Below, piece after piece: positions 1 to 11,078 of a stretch of DNA of 58,209 nucleotides. This DNA is from Nemertoderma westbladi (taxonomy: Eukaryota; Xenacoelomorpha; Nemertodermatida; Nemertodermatidae), in assembly GCA_032718475.1 (NCBI GenBank), contig JAUCBJ010006267.1, forward strand, positions 1 to 58,209, given 5' to 3'. The position numbers and the translations under genes are program-made. Each line of letters starts with the position of its first letter. Position 1 is the first letter of the stretch. The notes beneath the pieces were generated by a model. The model saw only the letters and a list, made by a program, of their open reading frames with translations. It made no database searches and was not told the origin of the DNA.

Positions 1-160
1 CTTTCCATAAAATATAATTTAACGTTGAGACGAAATATTAATTCGCCGATTGGGCCGAATTATTCATGCAATCTCACTGGGACGAGGAAAAATGAGGGGG
101 GTTGTGAAACCACTGTATGATACCGTTACTTGTCATAAATAAGATATTATAATATTTGAG

Positions 161-370
161 ATGTATTTTTATACCACGACGGAATGCAGAAGGGGGTGGG
201 GGGCTCTTATGTTACAACTAACCTGCATTTTAACTGTATCTAATGAAGGATTCCTGTTATGTATTTTTATACCACGACGGAATGCAGAAGGGGGTGGGGG
301 AGGGTGGGGGGCTCTTATGTTACAACTAACCTGCATTTTAACTGTATCTAATGAAGGATTCCTGTTATCC
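161..370 (+). repeat. Two-copy tandem duplication, 98-bp period
   Basis: The segment starting ATGTATTTTTATACCACGAC at 161 is repeated at 259 through TGAAGGATTCCTGTTAT. The second copy carries about 10 extra bases (GGGGGAGGGT) in its G-rich part. The open frames across it are not genes. Confidence 0.9.
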
Positions 371-586
371 ATCAGTTTGTCAATGGAGATTTTTATTACT
401 CGGCTGACATCGTCTTTGGTAAGCGGTCGGTCAACATTGAACTAAAATTTAAATATTTTATTATCTGAATTAATTTAGGTTAAAAGACAAAGAACCTATA
501 CGATACCTGCTGCACGTAGCTGCTAGATTGGCTCACTCGATCAACTATAATTTACGGAACACCGCGGCCTGTACGGTACACTGTGT

Positions 587-790
587 AGTCCCATCTTGGT
601 GTAGTGGTTGCATTGAATTCTCAACACCCAGACCCAACAGATCGTGGGTTCGTTCTCCACATGGGGACCAGACCAGGGCAGTTTTCGTTTCGGTACGAAT
701 GCTTTAAAGGGACTAGCCACGGCGCATCTCTTTCTTGTTATCCTTAAATGGTAGCTAAAGGAGTACTGAACTTAATCCCTGGCCTAACGA
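587..790 (+). mobile_element. tRNA-derived SINE, copy 1
   Basis: It has a pol III A-box-like TTGGTGTAGTGG at about 596 and a B-box-like GTGGGTTCGTTCTCC at about 645. A body follows with TTTCGTTTCGGTACGAATGC, GGGACTAGCCACGGCGCATC and CCTTAAATGGTAGCTAA. The same body recurs near 15.5 kb and, inverted, at 48.7 kb. Confidence 0.7.
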
Positions 791-2814
791 AGAAAAATTT
801 ACTTTTCGATAATGATGCAAACAATGCTGTAACTTATGTTTGTACTTTAGTGTTTTACCGCACACACTGCTGACAACTGAGACTGGGTGATAATTAAAAC
901 GAATACAGCCAGACCATAAACAGCAGGCAGCACAGAGGTGCAATAATAATAATACAACTAAAACGAAGTACAAACCTGGTTCTTAGAATCGAGAACGACG
1001 GCCTTTACAATAAAGGCTACCAAAGTTTCAGTGACTGCTTGACCCTTACCAGCACATTCTTGTATAATTTCCCGTATAATATTACGGATTACACTTTCGG
1101 CTTGAGCCCGAGACATCCTTCAGAAAGTACTTGATTACTGGATTATAAAGAGAGCGTTTAATAACTTAATTACTACCGGTACCTATTTAATATGTATTAG
1201 TTATATATGAAAAATTATTGAATCAGTAACTTCTACATGTCTGGTACAGTATTATGCATTGTTATTGGATTACCCTATCAATACAACATTCAGCATTAGT
1301 ATAAGATAATACAAGTTCAATCTACGGATATACTCCGGGATACGGGAAATTCTGTAAGAAAAACAACATCCTGATATAAAAATATCAAGACATTACGCAT
1401 TGTTCTAGATTCCACATTCAGCAGTTCAGTTTTAACTGTTTTAACGGCAAACAGCTATTTAATCCACATAAATAGTTGAATACATTTTTACAGAAAAACA
1501 CTTACACCTAAAATAGTAATAGAATATATCGATAATTCTTAGCTTTTAGAGTAATGATCGTACCGTTACTACAGTACTACACACCCCCATACACATACGG
1601 AACCGGAACTATCATCAATGCAGTATACTGATGTGTATGTAGGGTACCGGTAGTAGGGCTGTAATATCAACCAATTAATTTGTAGCTGGAAGCACATAGA
1701 ATAGTATAATACAGCAATAACTGTAATATTAGAATGCAAAATGATCACTACATCAATATTTAGTACTGTAGTATATAGTATGAACACTATTTCTGAACTA
1801 GTATGTAATCATTCACCTACAGCCCTACGGCAGTACGGCTAATGAAACCGGCAGTGATTAGAAGTATGTTGCACTGAATTACCAGTGCTTGACTGGGCGG
1901 CAGTTTATATTGTTGCCAGGATTTGAAATTGCGTAACCTGGCAACCGTTACTCTGTCCAATTAGAAGTGTTATACATACGTTTCTAAAAATATTACAATA
2001 AAAAGCTTGAAAGAGAAACTATTTCCTACATCATTGTGTGAAAAGTAGCACTATTAAGCTACTTTAGTGGTGCAGTTTTGTTAGGGTAGGGGTGGGGTTC
2101 GTGGCACACTGCTGATGAGGAGAACCACGAATACCAGGGTTCAGTGTTTAAATCTCCGAAACCCCTTTATTTTGATAACATTTATTACTTAGACTTACCT
2201 TTTCGGCGGACAAAATGTCCTATATTTTTCGTAATTTATGGGATAGCCTATTTCGTGCAATACTTACCGGAACCTGTAGTTACTGTATGGTTTGGTGTAA
2301 TTTTTCTTGTGGTAGTTGGGTTGGGTTATGTAGCACTAAAATCGATTTGGTATTTTGTTTTTTGATGGGCCTTAGTGCCTGAGTACTAACAGTGGCCCAA
2401 GTGGCCCTAAATGCTAGGTAGAATCTGGGGGAATAAGACCCCATGTCCTATTTTATTGTTTTCATATTAAGCGTTATGACCGGCACCGGAGTAGTTTACA
2501 TAAATATACACGGGTCATAAAATAAACGCTGAATAGTGCCCTTTTTACACAATGACAAATGGGGTGCCTAATTTTGTTACATTATTATATCAACTTATCG
2601 GAGTTCTGAAATGCTTAATTATTTAGCTGATTTATGAATATTAATGAAATCAATCTATTTTATTGGCCCTTGTGGATGGAGTATAATATGACTTTCTGGT
2701 GTAACATTTCACTTTGAAGTTTACCCAATGTGATGGATACCAGGTTTTCATAAAAAAAACCCAGGTTATAAAATGGCTGAATCTAACCAAAACAATAAAC
2801 AAGAACTAAGCGCT
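791..2814. other. No gene recognised
   Basis: AT-rich, with scattered TACAGTA and ACCGGTA words. A 73-codon hydrophobic frame at 2144-2365 has no family resemblance or codon support that I can see. Confidence 0.6.
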
Positions 2815-3367
2815 ATAAAAAACACTTGATAAGGATAAATTTGCCGAACTCCAGAGCGTCATACTCATAAAGCGAGTTGATTTTATGAAATTCCTGTAGA
2901 GGTATGGAAAAAGGAGAGCTGAACAAACCATTTTGGATGCTTGCAACGATATGTTGAAAGGGGAAAAGCCACCACCAATAAAGCATCTTCCCAAGAAAGG
3001 AGAATTCGGTATACCAACAAACTATCGTTGGATCATCCCCCTTGTGAAAAAAAAGAATGCCATATACAAACGCCGAGCTTTATGGTACAATACGACCTGT
3101 ATCAACCACCCTCCGTGAACACAGATTAAGATTCAATGGGTTCTGCTGGAGAAGTAAAGACGAAAGACGAGGTTCATAACATATCTACTTTTCTGGCAAC
3201 CAACACAAGGAAAGCGTGGCCGTGGACGACTGGCTATGACATATATAGACCAGCTTGAAAGGGATAATGAACTTGGGAGAAACGAAATTGATGCAACTAT
3301 GGAGAATCGGGAAGCCTGGAAGGATCTCATTTCCACTGACCAAGTTCACTCGACCTGGTATTCTTAA
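2815..3367 (+). mobile_element. Decayed LINE (family A), internally deleted
   Basis: Conceptual translation gives fragments of a non-LTR retrotransposon: EIPVEVW, LDACNDMLKGEKPP, LPKKGEFGIPTNYRW (reverse transcriptase). These are joined to the C-terminal part LRFNGFCWRSKDE, GKRGRGRLAMTYIDQLERD and ATMENREAWKDL. The polymerase core between them is missing and there are frame breaks. Confidence 0.75.
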
Positions 3368-3814
3368 CATGGGCGTTATTATTATTATTTATTATTAATT
3401 CAACCATGAATATCATATCTAAAATACTGGCACAGTTATTATAGGTAAGAAAAAATAATTAATTAAAAAAAATAATATTAATATTAGAATTCCAAAACCA
3501 TAAGACATTATATCATTTTAAAGAACTTTAAAAATACATGATACCATTCATTACCCAAGCCATGAGTCTAAGAAGTTAAATTATACAAGAATCACAAAGA
3601 GAAATAAAGTCTAAAGGGACAAATAAAAGTAAATAAACACACAAATATTAAGTGATTTCAAGCCTAGTTTATTGTTTAGAAACACTGTCATCAAGTAACA
3701 GTTCCCAAAACCTGCATAACAAATTTATTGCCTTGAACTTAACAAGTAAGTATAATAGGAATATAGGCTAAAGGCTGGCATAAATCAAATATCAATGACG
3801 GCCTACTATTGTCA

Positions 3815-5974
3815 TTAATTCATACCTGTCTGATACATGGACTGTAAACACTTTGTGAGTCGCTTAATGATACAGTCGACGTCAACCTTAGTCATACCGA
3901 CAGCGGCGGCGAAGGTTAGATAAGGAAGATTCGGGTAACTGTTGCTATGGGAACCAAAATTAATAAATTTGTGACCACCAATGACTTGAGGTTGGCGAAC
4001 TGAATCCACGACGCGACTGCCAGATACATTACGATGAAATAACATGGAACCCAACTGAGTGGCTGAGTGAGCCGCCTGGGTAGTGGCGTCCTGGGTGGCT
4101 GAGTGAGCCGCCTGGTTAGTGGCGTCCTGGGTGGCTGAGTGAGCCGCCTGGTTAGTGGCGTTCTGTTCGGCTGGTTGGGTGGAGGACTGGTCTGCTGGTT
4201 TTGTGGCGGACTGGTCAGTCGGTTGGGTGGCGGACTGGTCAGTCGGTTGGGTGGCGGACTGCTCTGTCGGTTGGGTGGCGGACTGCTCTGTCGGTTGGGT
4301 GGCAGACTGGTCTGTCGGTTGTGTGGCGGACTGGTCTGTCGGTTGTGTGGCTGACTGGTCTGTCGGTTGTGTGGCGGACTGGTCTGTCGGTTGTGTGGCG
4401 GACTGGTCTGTCGGTTGTGTGGCTGACTGGTCTGTCGGTTGTGTGGCGGACTGGTCTGTCGGTTGTGTGGCGGACTGCTCTGTCGGTTGGGTGGTGGACT
4501 TCTCTGTCGGTTGGGTGGCAGACTGGTCTGACGGTTGTGTGGCGGACTGGTCTGTCGGTTGTGTGGCTGACTGGTCTGTCGGTTGTGTGGCGGACTGGTC
4601 TGTCGGTTGTGTGGCGGACTGGTCTGTCGGTTGTGTGGCTGACTGGTCTGTCGGTTGTGTGGCTGACTGGTCTGTCGGTTGTGTGGCGGACTGGTCTGTC
4701 GGTTGTGTGGCGGACTGGTCTGTCGGTTGTGTGGCGGACTGGTCTGTCGGTTGTGTGGCGGACTGGTCTGTCGGTTGTGTGGCGGACTGGTCTGTCGGTT
4801 GTGTGGCGGATTGTATAACGGCCTGACCGACACGACCGGAAAGCGTGATAGCTATAGATATTCCGTTGTGTGGAGTCTCCAGGACTCGCAAACCAAACTG
4901 CGCCGCCAACGAGGTCAGCTCACGCTTCAAATAAATATAAACTTCTTTCCGGCTACGCAATAACTCCCGATAACCATCTCTGCCCATCGATAAAAGAGTG
5001 ATAAAAACATCTATAATCGGTGTGGCACTGGCCCGGCCCGGGTATGTTTTACTAACTAAAGAGATTAACTCAGCTTTAGGAGAGGCTATTATAGCCCCCC
5101 CAACCGGTACCATGAAATTCTTATCTGTACTCTGAACTACTAAGTCGAGGAGGCCTTTACGGGAAGCCTCATCGACAAGGTGGCAGCATTTAGAGTTTTG
5201 GAGGCCGTAGGCGTTGTTTACCAGATGAAACACACCGAAACGTCGGCAAATAGATCCGATCAGGTCTAATCGGTCTGGCACGCGAGGAGCGAAGCAGGAC
5301 GTAGTCGAGAGAACGCTGAGGACTAACGACGGATTAATCTCAGAGAGTTGAGTCTCAATCTCCGAGACGTCGCTAGTTAATTCGTCTCCAACAAGTTTGT
5401 TTTCAACAACAACCGGTACCAGTCCGGCCGCAGTAATACATTTGTAACAGGATTTCTGGTCAATTCGAGGCCAAATCACGTATTTCGCTGTTGGTTTTTG
5501 ATTTTTCAGGGCCAGCAAACAAATGGTAAGCGCCATTCCCGTAGCCACTGGGACGATTACGCAATCCGTTAGGGAGTTGATACCGGATAGTTTGATCGCG
5601 TCGAGAACAAGATTGTTAGCGAGTTTATTGAGGAGGCTGGATCCAGCCGCTTTGGGTTGGACTGCTGATATATCGCCGGATCTTCCGATACCGTGTGCAA
5701 ACCGGAAGTGACGTCGTTCGACCAGACCGGAGTATACACGTCCCTCCCTTTCGCCGGCACCGACGTTGCCAGAGAAGTTGTTGGTATCCATGGCAGCCAA
5801 CTCATTGAGTAGCAACTCTATGGTGGCGTCGTCCCACCCATGAATAGGAATTTTACGGTGTTCCAGGAGAACACGAATTAGGTTATGTTTAGATTGGATT
5901 CCTTGCTGACCTTGTACGATGTATGTCTTTGGAACAAGGCGTTCAAGAAACGGTAACCAATCACAATTATTCAT
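3815..5974 (-). CDS. SEPSECS: O-phosphoseryl-tRNA(Sec) selenium transferase with a 252-residue repeat insertion
   Basis: This 719-codon uninterrupted frame matches SEPSECS, the PLP-dependent cytosolic enzyme that converts phosphoseryl-tRNA(Sec) to selenocysteinyl-tRNA(Sec) using selenophosphate. Seen: an N-terminal part with GVGEREGRV-like and RRHFRFAHGIGRSGDISAVQ motifs (about residues 72-105), CVIVPVATGM, WPRIDQKSC, STTSCFAPRVPDRL, HLVNNAYG, and the PLP-lysine motif DKNFMVPVGG with Lys at residue 285, followed by YPGRASATP. The family sequence then continues as AVIQ at 385-388, is broken by residues 389-640 made of SATQPTDQ-type octads, and resumes as LGSMLF at 641. The start is the first ATG and fits the family N terminus within one residue. 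The vertebrate protein is about 500 residues; without the insert this one is 467, because the C-terminal tail is short. The frame is intronless, whereas vertebrate SEPSECS is multi-exon. It may be a retrocopy or an intron-poor locus. I am sure of the family, less so that it is functional. Confidence 0.93.
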   Translation of the reverse strand: MNNCDWLPFLERLVPKTYIVQGQQGIQSKHNLIRVLLEHRKIPIHGWDDATIELLLNELAAMDTNNFSGNVGAGEREGRVYSGLVERRHFRFAHGIGRSGDISAVQPKAAGSSLLNKLANNLVLDAIKLSGINSLTDCVIVPVATGMALTICLLALKNQKPTAKYVIWPRIDQKSCYKCITAAGLVPVVVENKLVGDELTSDVSEIETQLSEINPSLVLSVLSTTSCFAPRVPDRLDLIGSICRRFGVFHLVNNAYGLQNSKCCHLVDEASRKGLLDLVVQSTDKNFMVPVGGAIIASPKAELISLVSKTYPGRASATPIIDVFITLLSMGRDGYRELLRSRKEVYIYLKRELTSLAAQFGLRVLETPHNGISIAITLSGRVGQAVIQSATQPTDQSATQPTDQSATQPTDQSATQPTDQSATQPTDQSATQPTDQSATQPTDQSATQPTDQSATQPTDQSATQPTDQSATQPTDQSATQPSDQSATQPTEKSTTQPTEQSATQPTDQSATQPTDQSATQPTDQSATQPTDQSATQPTDQSATQPTDQSATQPTDQSATQPTEQSATQPTEQSATQPTDQSATQPTDQSATKPADQSSTQPAEQNATNQAAHSATQDATNQAAHSATQDATTQAAHSATQLGSMLFHRNVSGSRVVDSVRQPQVIGGHKFINFGSHSNSYPNLPYLTFAAAVGMTKVDVDCIIKRLTKCLQSMYQTGMN
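3821..3830 (-). promoter_or_regulatory. Possible 5' splice site at the end of the SEPSECS frame
   Basis: Just before the stop, the minus strand reads ACAG|GTATGA, a good animal splice donor, four codons from the end. The exon would end at 3826. The predicted protein also lacks most of the C-terminal tail known from vertebrate SEPSECS. The apparent stop may therefore lie in an intron, with a further exon at lower coordinates. I could not identify that exon between 3370 and 3815. Confidence 0.35.
4055..4810 (-). repeat. In-frame 24-bp coding minisatellite inside SEPSECS
   Basis: About 28 tandem 24-bp units encode SATQPTDQ with variants (PSDQ, PTEK, PTEQ, PADQ, PAEQ). They are followed on the protein by two 12-residue units (SATQDATNQAAH and SATQDATTQAAH) and a last SATQ. 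All units keep frame, so 252 codons are added without a stop. The block sits exactly between the Gln and the LGSML of the conserved SEPSECS segment. The opposite strand is also open over most of the array because 24 is a multiple of three; those antisense frames are artefacts. Confidence 0.95.
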
Positions 5975-8439
5975 ATTCCACTATTCCAGGACTTAATCGT
6001 ATAGGCCTACTATGCCAGTATGCTATTGCTATAACTGTATAATACTAAGCTTATTTCCGGTATTATTACATACTGTAGTATGATTCTGACAGTGTGACAC
6101 CAATGCTACAGTGCTACACCAGTGCTACACTGTACTATAACTGTATAAGACATGCCGCCAGCCGTGCAGCCAACTGCTAGTCCCAACTGCCCAATACAGA
6201 AATGGTTGGTGCGCGAAAAAATTGTTGGGCTAAAACAATCGAATAAGGGATAACAAGTTGCTCTGACTGTCTGAATCGAGTGGCGGGGCCGGGGGTGTCT
6301 TTTTTGTAAGGACACGTGGAACCGGTCGAAATGGCGGGTTTAAGTAAGCGCGGGAAGTCAATTTTGAAAATCGGCTGGAGTGGCTGCTACAGATTTGACG
6401 TCATTACAACAGTACAATACAGCAATAATATAAAGTGTTCTCAGAATTTCTTATCTTGATTTCTATATTCTATGGCTGTATTGGAGTGTATAGTGTGTAT
6501 GAGTCATAAACTGACGTAAATACAGAAATAGGCCTAATGGTTAGGACTGTCAATTTTGTTGCTTTCTCTTGGTTAGTGACCATTATTTGCAAATCCAATC
6601 CATCATCCAAATCCAAAACTCTTTTCGTCACTTTGTTCTCAGGTAAATTGTAGCAGTGGAACTGAATAACTTTGTTTGGGGTTGGGGGGCGCCTTGTTTG
6701 GGTGTTGGGGGTAAACGCTGCGCCCACACTTACACCCTACACCACAGGCAGGTTAGTAGTAAAGAAGCCGGTTAAAACGGTTGAAACGGAAAGTATTTAA
6801 TGCAGGTGTGATGACGGCGAATTTATAGCTGTGAATCGGTTAGGTAAACAGTTATAAACATGCTGAAATCAGCTATTGACGTCCGACTTCAGATTTGCCA
6901 TGATCTGCTTCACCAGAATTTATTATTCTCACTCGTCAAAGAAAGAGTTTATTGTCCACCTCAGCAGAACCGAACCTACAATCCCCCCTCTCATATTCGC
7001 CATGGCTTTAGCTCGACTTACCTTACCTTACCTTTACTTCTGTCTCATTATGAAAAACGACTGATTATGCCTGCTTAACTTATTAAAATTTAATTAACTA
7101 CACAGTACTACCTTAGCGACTTATTTCTTGTTGTTACCAACCAATCCCGGAAAAAATAACATAATCGCAATGATAACCTATCTAAAAATAGTGTTATTTT
7201 AGTCCTAGGAAAAAATAACACATTTATTTTTCAACACTCCGGTATCTGCATGTTGAAATTATATTTATGCCTGTTTGCCGTGTTGTGAATACAGTAGTTA
7301 GCTTACCGTACCTTTACTAACATGAGTGAAAGTGAAAGTTGTAAGAATAAGACTAGCGTAGGCTTATGGTATGTTTTCAGTTCAGCTCTCGGGGCAAATA
7401 CCACACCCTGGTTTGCCATTCCGCAGGGTGGGTGTCGCAATGGAGTCAGATATGAGGCCCATCACCCATATCTACTCTGGCGCACATGACCCACCATTGG
7501 CTGTTGCAGCTCATCTGCTGGGTCATGCCCTGTACCCTTGCTGCCAGGTGCAGGTCGCAGTGAAGTGCTCTCAGAGTGGACATGAGAACACTCTGCTCCT
7601 GACCAGCCATTGGTAGATCACCATCTGCCTGGTCAGGCCATATACCCCTGCAGCCAAGTATATGGGTCCTTAATCCAGGACCAAGGGCGTCCTTATCCCA
7701 GAACGAAGGGGGTCCTAGTTACAGGACCAGATTTGCCCTAGTAAAAGGGTCTATGCAGCTACAGGTGGCACCTCCTTTATGCTGCATGGAGGTGGCAAGT
7801 TTTCTTGATCAATGACCTAGAATACCTGACGCTGACCTGACCTGAAGGTTCAGAGTGTAGGTAGACTGACTGAATGCATCGTACAGTACAGGTAGCGGTA
7901 CCACAGCTTCCTTTAAGGTCTCAATCACATCACTGCCTTACAACTACAGAACCTACCTGACCGGTAGGCCTACAGAACAGAGCATATTGGGGAATAATTT
8001 AATGTACCGGTACTAGCAAACTAAACGGGAAATGCAGTACTGGTAGGCCTACACTACAAAGTTCAGATTGCACACTCAACTCAGCCTACTCAGAGATCTT
8101 TTACTTTCGGTATTTGACAATTATGGTCAGCAGCATCCTGATCATGGCAGGAATGCCATTCTCAACAGTTTCTACGATTCTACCGTAAAGACGGACGTAC
8201 CAGACAGACAGACTTGTACCTACCAGTTGTAAATAACGTAGGTTTACATACTGCACATGCACAATGCTGTAGAACTACGGTACCGGTACAACGATAATAA
8301 AATTTAAGAAATTCCACCAAAAAATTTAAATGTTTTCTCCAGCTTTTGGTCTAAATTCGGGCGAAAAAGTAACAATTTAAGAATAAATAATTATTTATTA
8401 CATGGGAAAAAAATTAGAACTTTTTTTCATTATTCTCGA
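5975..8439. other. SEPSECS upstream region and intergenic DNA
   Basis: A locally GC-richer stretch (about 6140-6320) may hold the SEPSECS promoter, but I see no clear core element. 7380-7800 is a GC-richer block with GACCAGATTTGCCCTAG-like repeated phrases of unknown origin. No supported gene. Confidence 0.5.
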
Positions 8440-9060
8440 GGCATTTTATTTACCGAGCTTCAGCGAGGTTAATAAAGGGTTGATAGAATATTGAGAAACA
8501 AAATGTTCTACTTTTTTCTCATATACTGTAATACGTAAGTTTATTCCTTAAGTTAAATTGGTACATCGTATACAGTATGGTAGGCCTACAGTACATTGGA
8601 TAAGGTACAGCGATATAGTGTTACAAAATAAATTAAGCTGTAGTATTTTACTATATTGCTTCCAAAGGTACTGCGATTCAAATTCTTGTACTCTGGGTTT
8701 AACTCATGATTCTGATTACTCAACGTTAAATAATTCAATGTTCTCAAATATTTATTACGTAACTAGAGAGCCGATTTACAACATAAACCAATATTGGATA
8801 TTGAGTTCCGTTTTGGAGTACGCCTTGTAAATACTAAAGTTACAATAACTTTTGAGTGCGTGCATAGATTTAACACAAATTACTTGCAAACCTTTTCTAC
8901 GTCGATGTTCTTGCAACACAATTAATGAAATTTAAAAAATGACACCAAAAATATTTTATTTTCCTATTTTCGCCGGGAAAAAAGTAAAATTAATGCAATC
9001 GTATGGTTACTATTTTCCTATGGAAAAAGTACCTCCTTTTCCCGATTTTTGGGTATACAG
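8440..9060 (+). repeat. Unclassified interspersed repeat, copy 1
   Basis: It has AATAAAGGGTTGATAGAATA near 8470, a middle with CCAATATTGGATATTGAGTT, then ATTACTTGCAAACCTTTTCTAC and TTTTCGCCGGGAAAAAAGTA. Two other copies are in the window. No open frame or TIR was seen. The 90-codon frame here is not coding, since the other copies do not keep it. Confidence 0.65.
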
Positions 9061-10001
9061 TATTCGATCGAAAGAGTACGTGTACGCTAACAATATTACA
9101 TACAGTAAGTTGTGAAATCGGTATTACTGTTGACATTAATATGTAAAATTTTTACAGCAATCTAACGTGTAATGTATACCTACTGTACGTTATGTTACCC
9201 TGTTAGGTTACCCCTCCCTATAAGAAAATACAATATGTCAGTATGTGTGTGATTATTTTTTGTGAATGATTTTTACCCTTTCGCGAGTCGCACATGCACT
9301 GGTTTCGGAAACTTGGGTTTCATTGAATTTTGAAGTACAAAAAATCAAGTGTGGCGGAATTTATTGCATCGAAACGAAGTCTTTGGGTTAGGCCTACTTT
9401 ACATACATTTTCTGCCATTTTTTATACAAAGGTAAATGCTGAGTGATAAAATAAAAATATGCATTGCGTGTGCAATAAATCGTTAAAATGCATCAATGCG
9501 TCTTTTCACCTATTCTCACACGAATGGTTCTGTCTACATTGTGTCTCACCCAATTCCACACGATGTAACGCTCTCAGCTGTCCCGAGTAGACTCCCATCA
9601 CTATCATCGTGTTACCTATACATACTGTGGAATGGAAATAAATTCTAGTATTTTCTATCATTTATTTTATATTATACTTTATTATTTGATCTATTATATT
9701 TATTAGTTTTTTTTACTTTATTCCAGTTTACCCGCCAGGGGGAAATTGTTAGGCATAGGCCCGCTCATGTTATTTATTTATTTTATGCCTTGGCCGCTCG
9801 TGTTATTTATTAATTTGTAATTAGTGTCTCCCCCCAAAATTTCCAAGCCCCATTTTTATATTTCTACCCCCAAACAAAACCCTTTTAGAAATCTAGGGTA
9901 TCTGGATGGGTTTGGTATATTGTAAATTAATAGTGGCTTCTTGATATAAACATGATGTACAGTAGTTGGTTATTTTTTCCGAGATTAGTTGGTAACAACA
10001 C
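9061..10001. other. No gene recognised
   Basis: AT-rich intergenic sequence with short homopolymers, leading into the 10-kb palindrome. Confidence 0.6.
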
Positions 10002-10138
10002 ATTTATTACCCTGATATTTTGTTATTTTTCCAGTTATTTTAACCCTCGGAACAGGAAAGCCTCGGCTACGCCTCGGCTAGTTCCTGTTCCTCGGGTTAA
10101 AATAACCGGAAAAATAACAAAATATCAGGGTAATAAAT
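10002..10138. repeat. Near-perfect palindrome with 57-bp arms
   Basis: Arms 10002-10058 and 10082-10138 are reverse complements with about two mismatches. The 23-base loop is itself a repeated CCTCGGCTA motif. The stem ends in ATTTATTACCCTGATATTTT. A related stretch (GTTACCAACCAATCCCGGAA) lies inverted near 7136. It is probably a short foldback/MITE. Confidence 0.9.
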
Positions 10139-10996
10139 ATAGATATTGAGTAAATTTTGGATTGGCGATAGGCTGAATGTCAAGGGACTAAAATTAAATA
10201 ACTAGAATCTAACTTATGTAATTCCACCCATAAACGATATGCATTTAGTTTTGAAGTAAATAGTTATAAGTGCTATCGCCGTTGGTAGATAACAAGTACA
10301 ATTAATAATAATTCTCATTTAATTACGGAAAAACAAAATGTTGTAAAAATTGCCTCGTCCTTTTCGTAATTACCCTAGGCAATATGACCCATGTAATGCT
10401 ATTTAGGAGGTCATCTCACACATGTTCATATCTCAACATGGTTTGCCTCGCATCATCGGAAGGACTACGCTCTATAGAAATATCATTGATTGATTTTTCT
10501 CAACGTTTTGTTTTCCAGATGGCCATAATTATTATAAGAATAAAAAACATAACTATTTAATAATCCTTATTGATTAAAATGTTGCCCATGGCATAGAATA
10601 TGGTATTTAGGAAGCCACACATGACACACTATATTTATTTTAAGCGCTAAAGAAACGTCAGAAACTTTTCAAGTAAAAGGTAAGAAGTAGTACATAAACT
10701 ACAGTAACATTCGTAACTCTTAATAATGTCAGAGGGTTTCGTAATCTAAGGTAATTAAGGAAACTTACAGTCACTTTTATGGTAACTGTTACAATCCCTA
10801 AGTTTCTCAGTCCTTCATCAACCGTATAGGCCTATCATTTGCGTAGTCCAATATAATTTCTTTCTCAATTAATATTTTTTGTGATTTTTTACTATAAAAA
10901 GAATAAATAATATTTTTTCACTCATCAATAATGATTATTAATATATTTTTTTCAGAGCCAATAAAATATCAAGAAAGAAAGAAATAAACAAATACA

Positions 10997-11078
10997 ATGA
11001 TGTTTCTACGCGGTTTTTCAATCGCACTTGTTATTGTTGGAGTTTCCTCTGCGTGCGAGAACTCTTGCGTGGATCCGG
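10997..11078 (+). CDS. Secreted protein, exon 1 (signal peptide)
   Basis: It starts at the first of two adjacent ATGs and encodes a hydrophobic leader ending VGVSSA, then CENSCVDPG. The exon closes with one base of a Gly codon before GTACGT. An AAATAAACAAATACA run lies just upstream of the start. Confidence 0.75.

Noticed and set aside
4155-4826. Plus-strand Trp/Val/Cys-rich frames of about 200 codons
   Set aside because: They are antisense to the SEPSECS repeat and exist only because of its 24-bp period.
3916-4833. Minus-strand 305-codon frame rich in PPHNRQTS
   Set aside because: It is an alternative frame of the same SEPSECS repeat, without the enzyme sequence.
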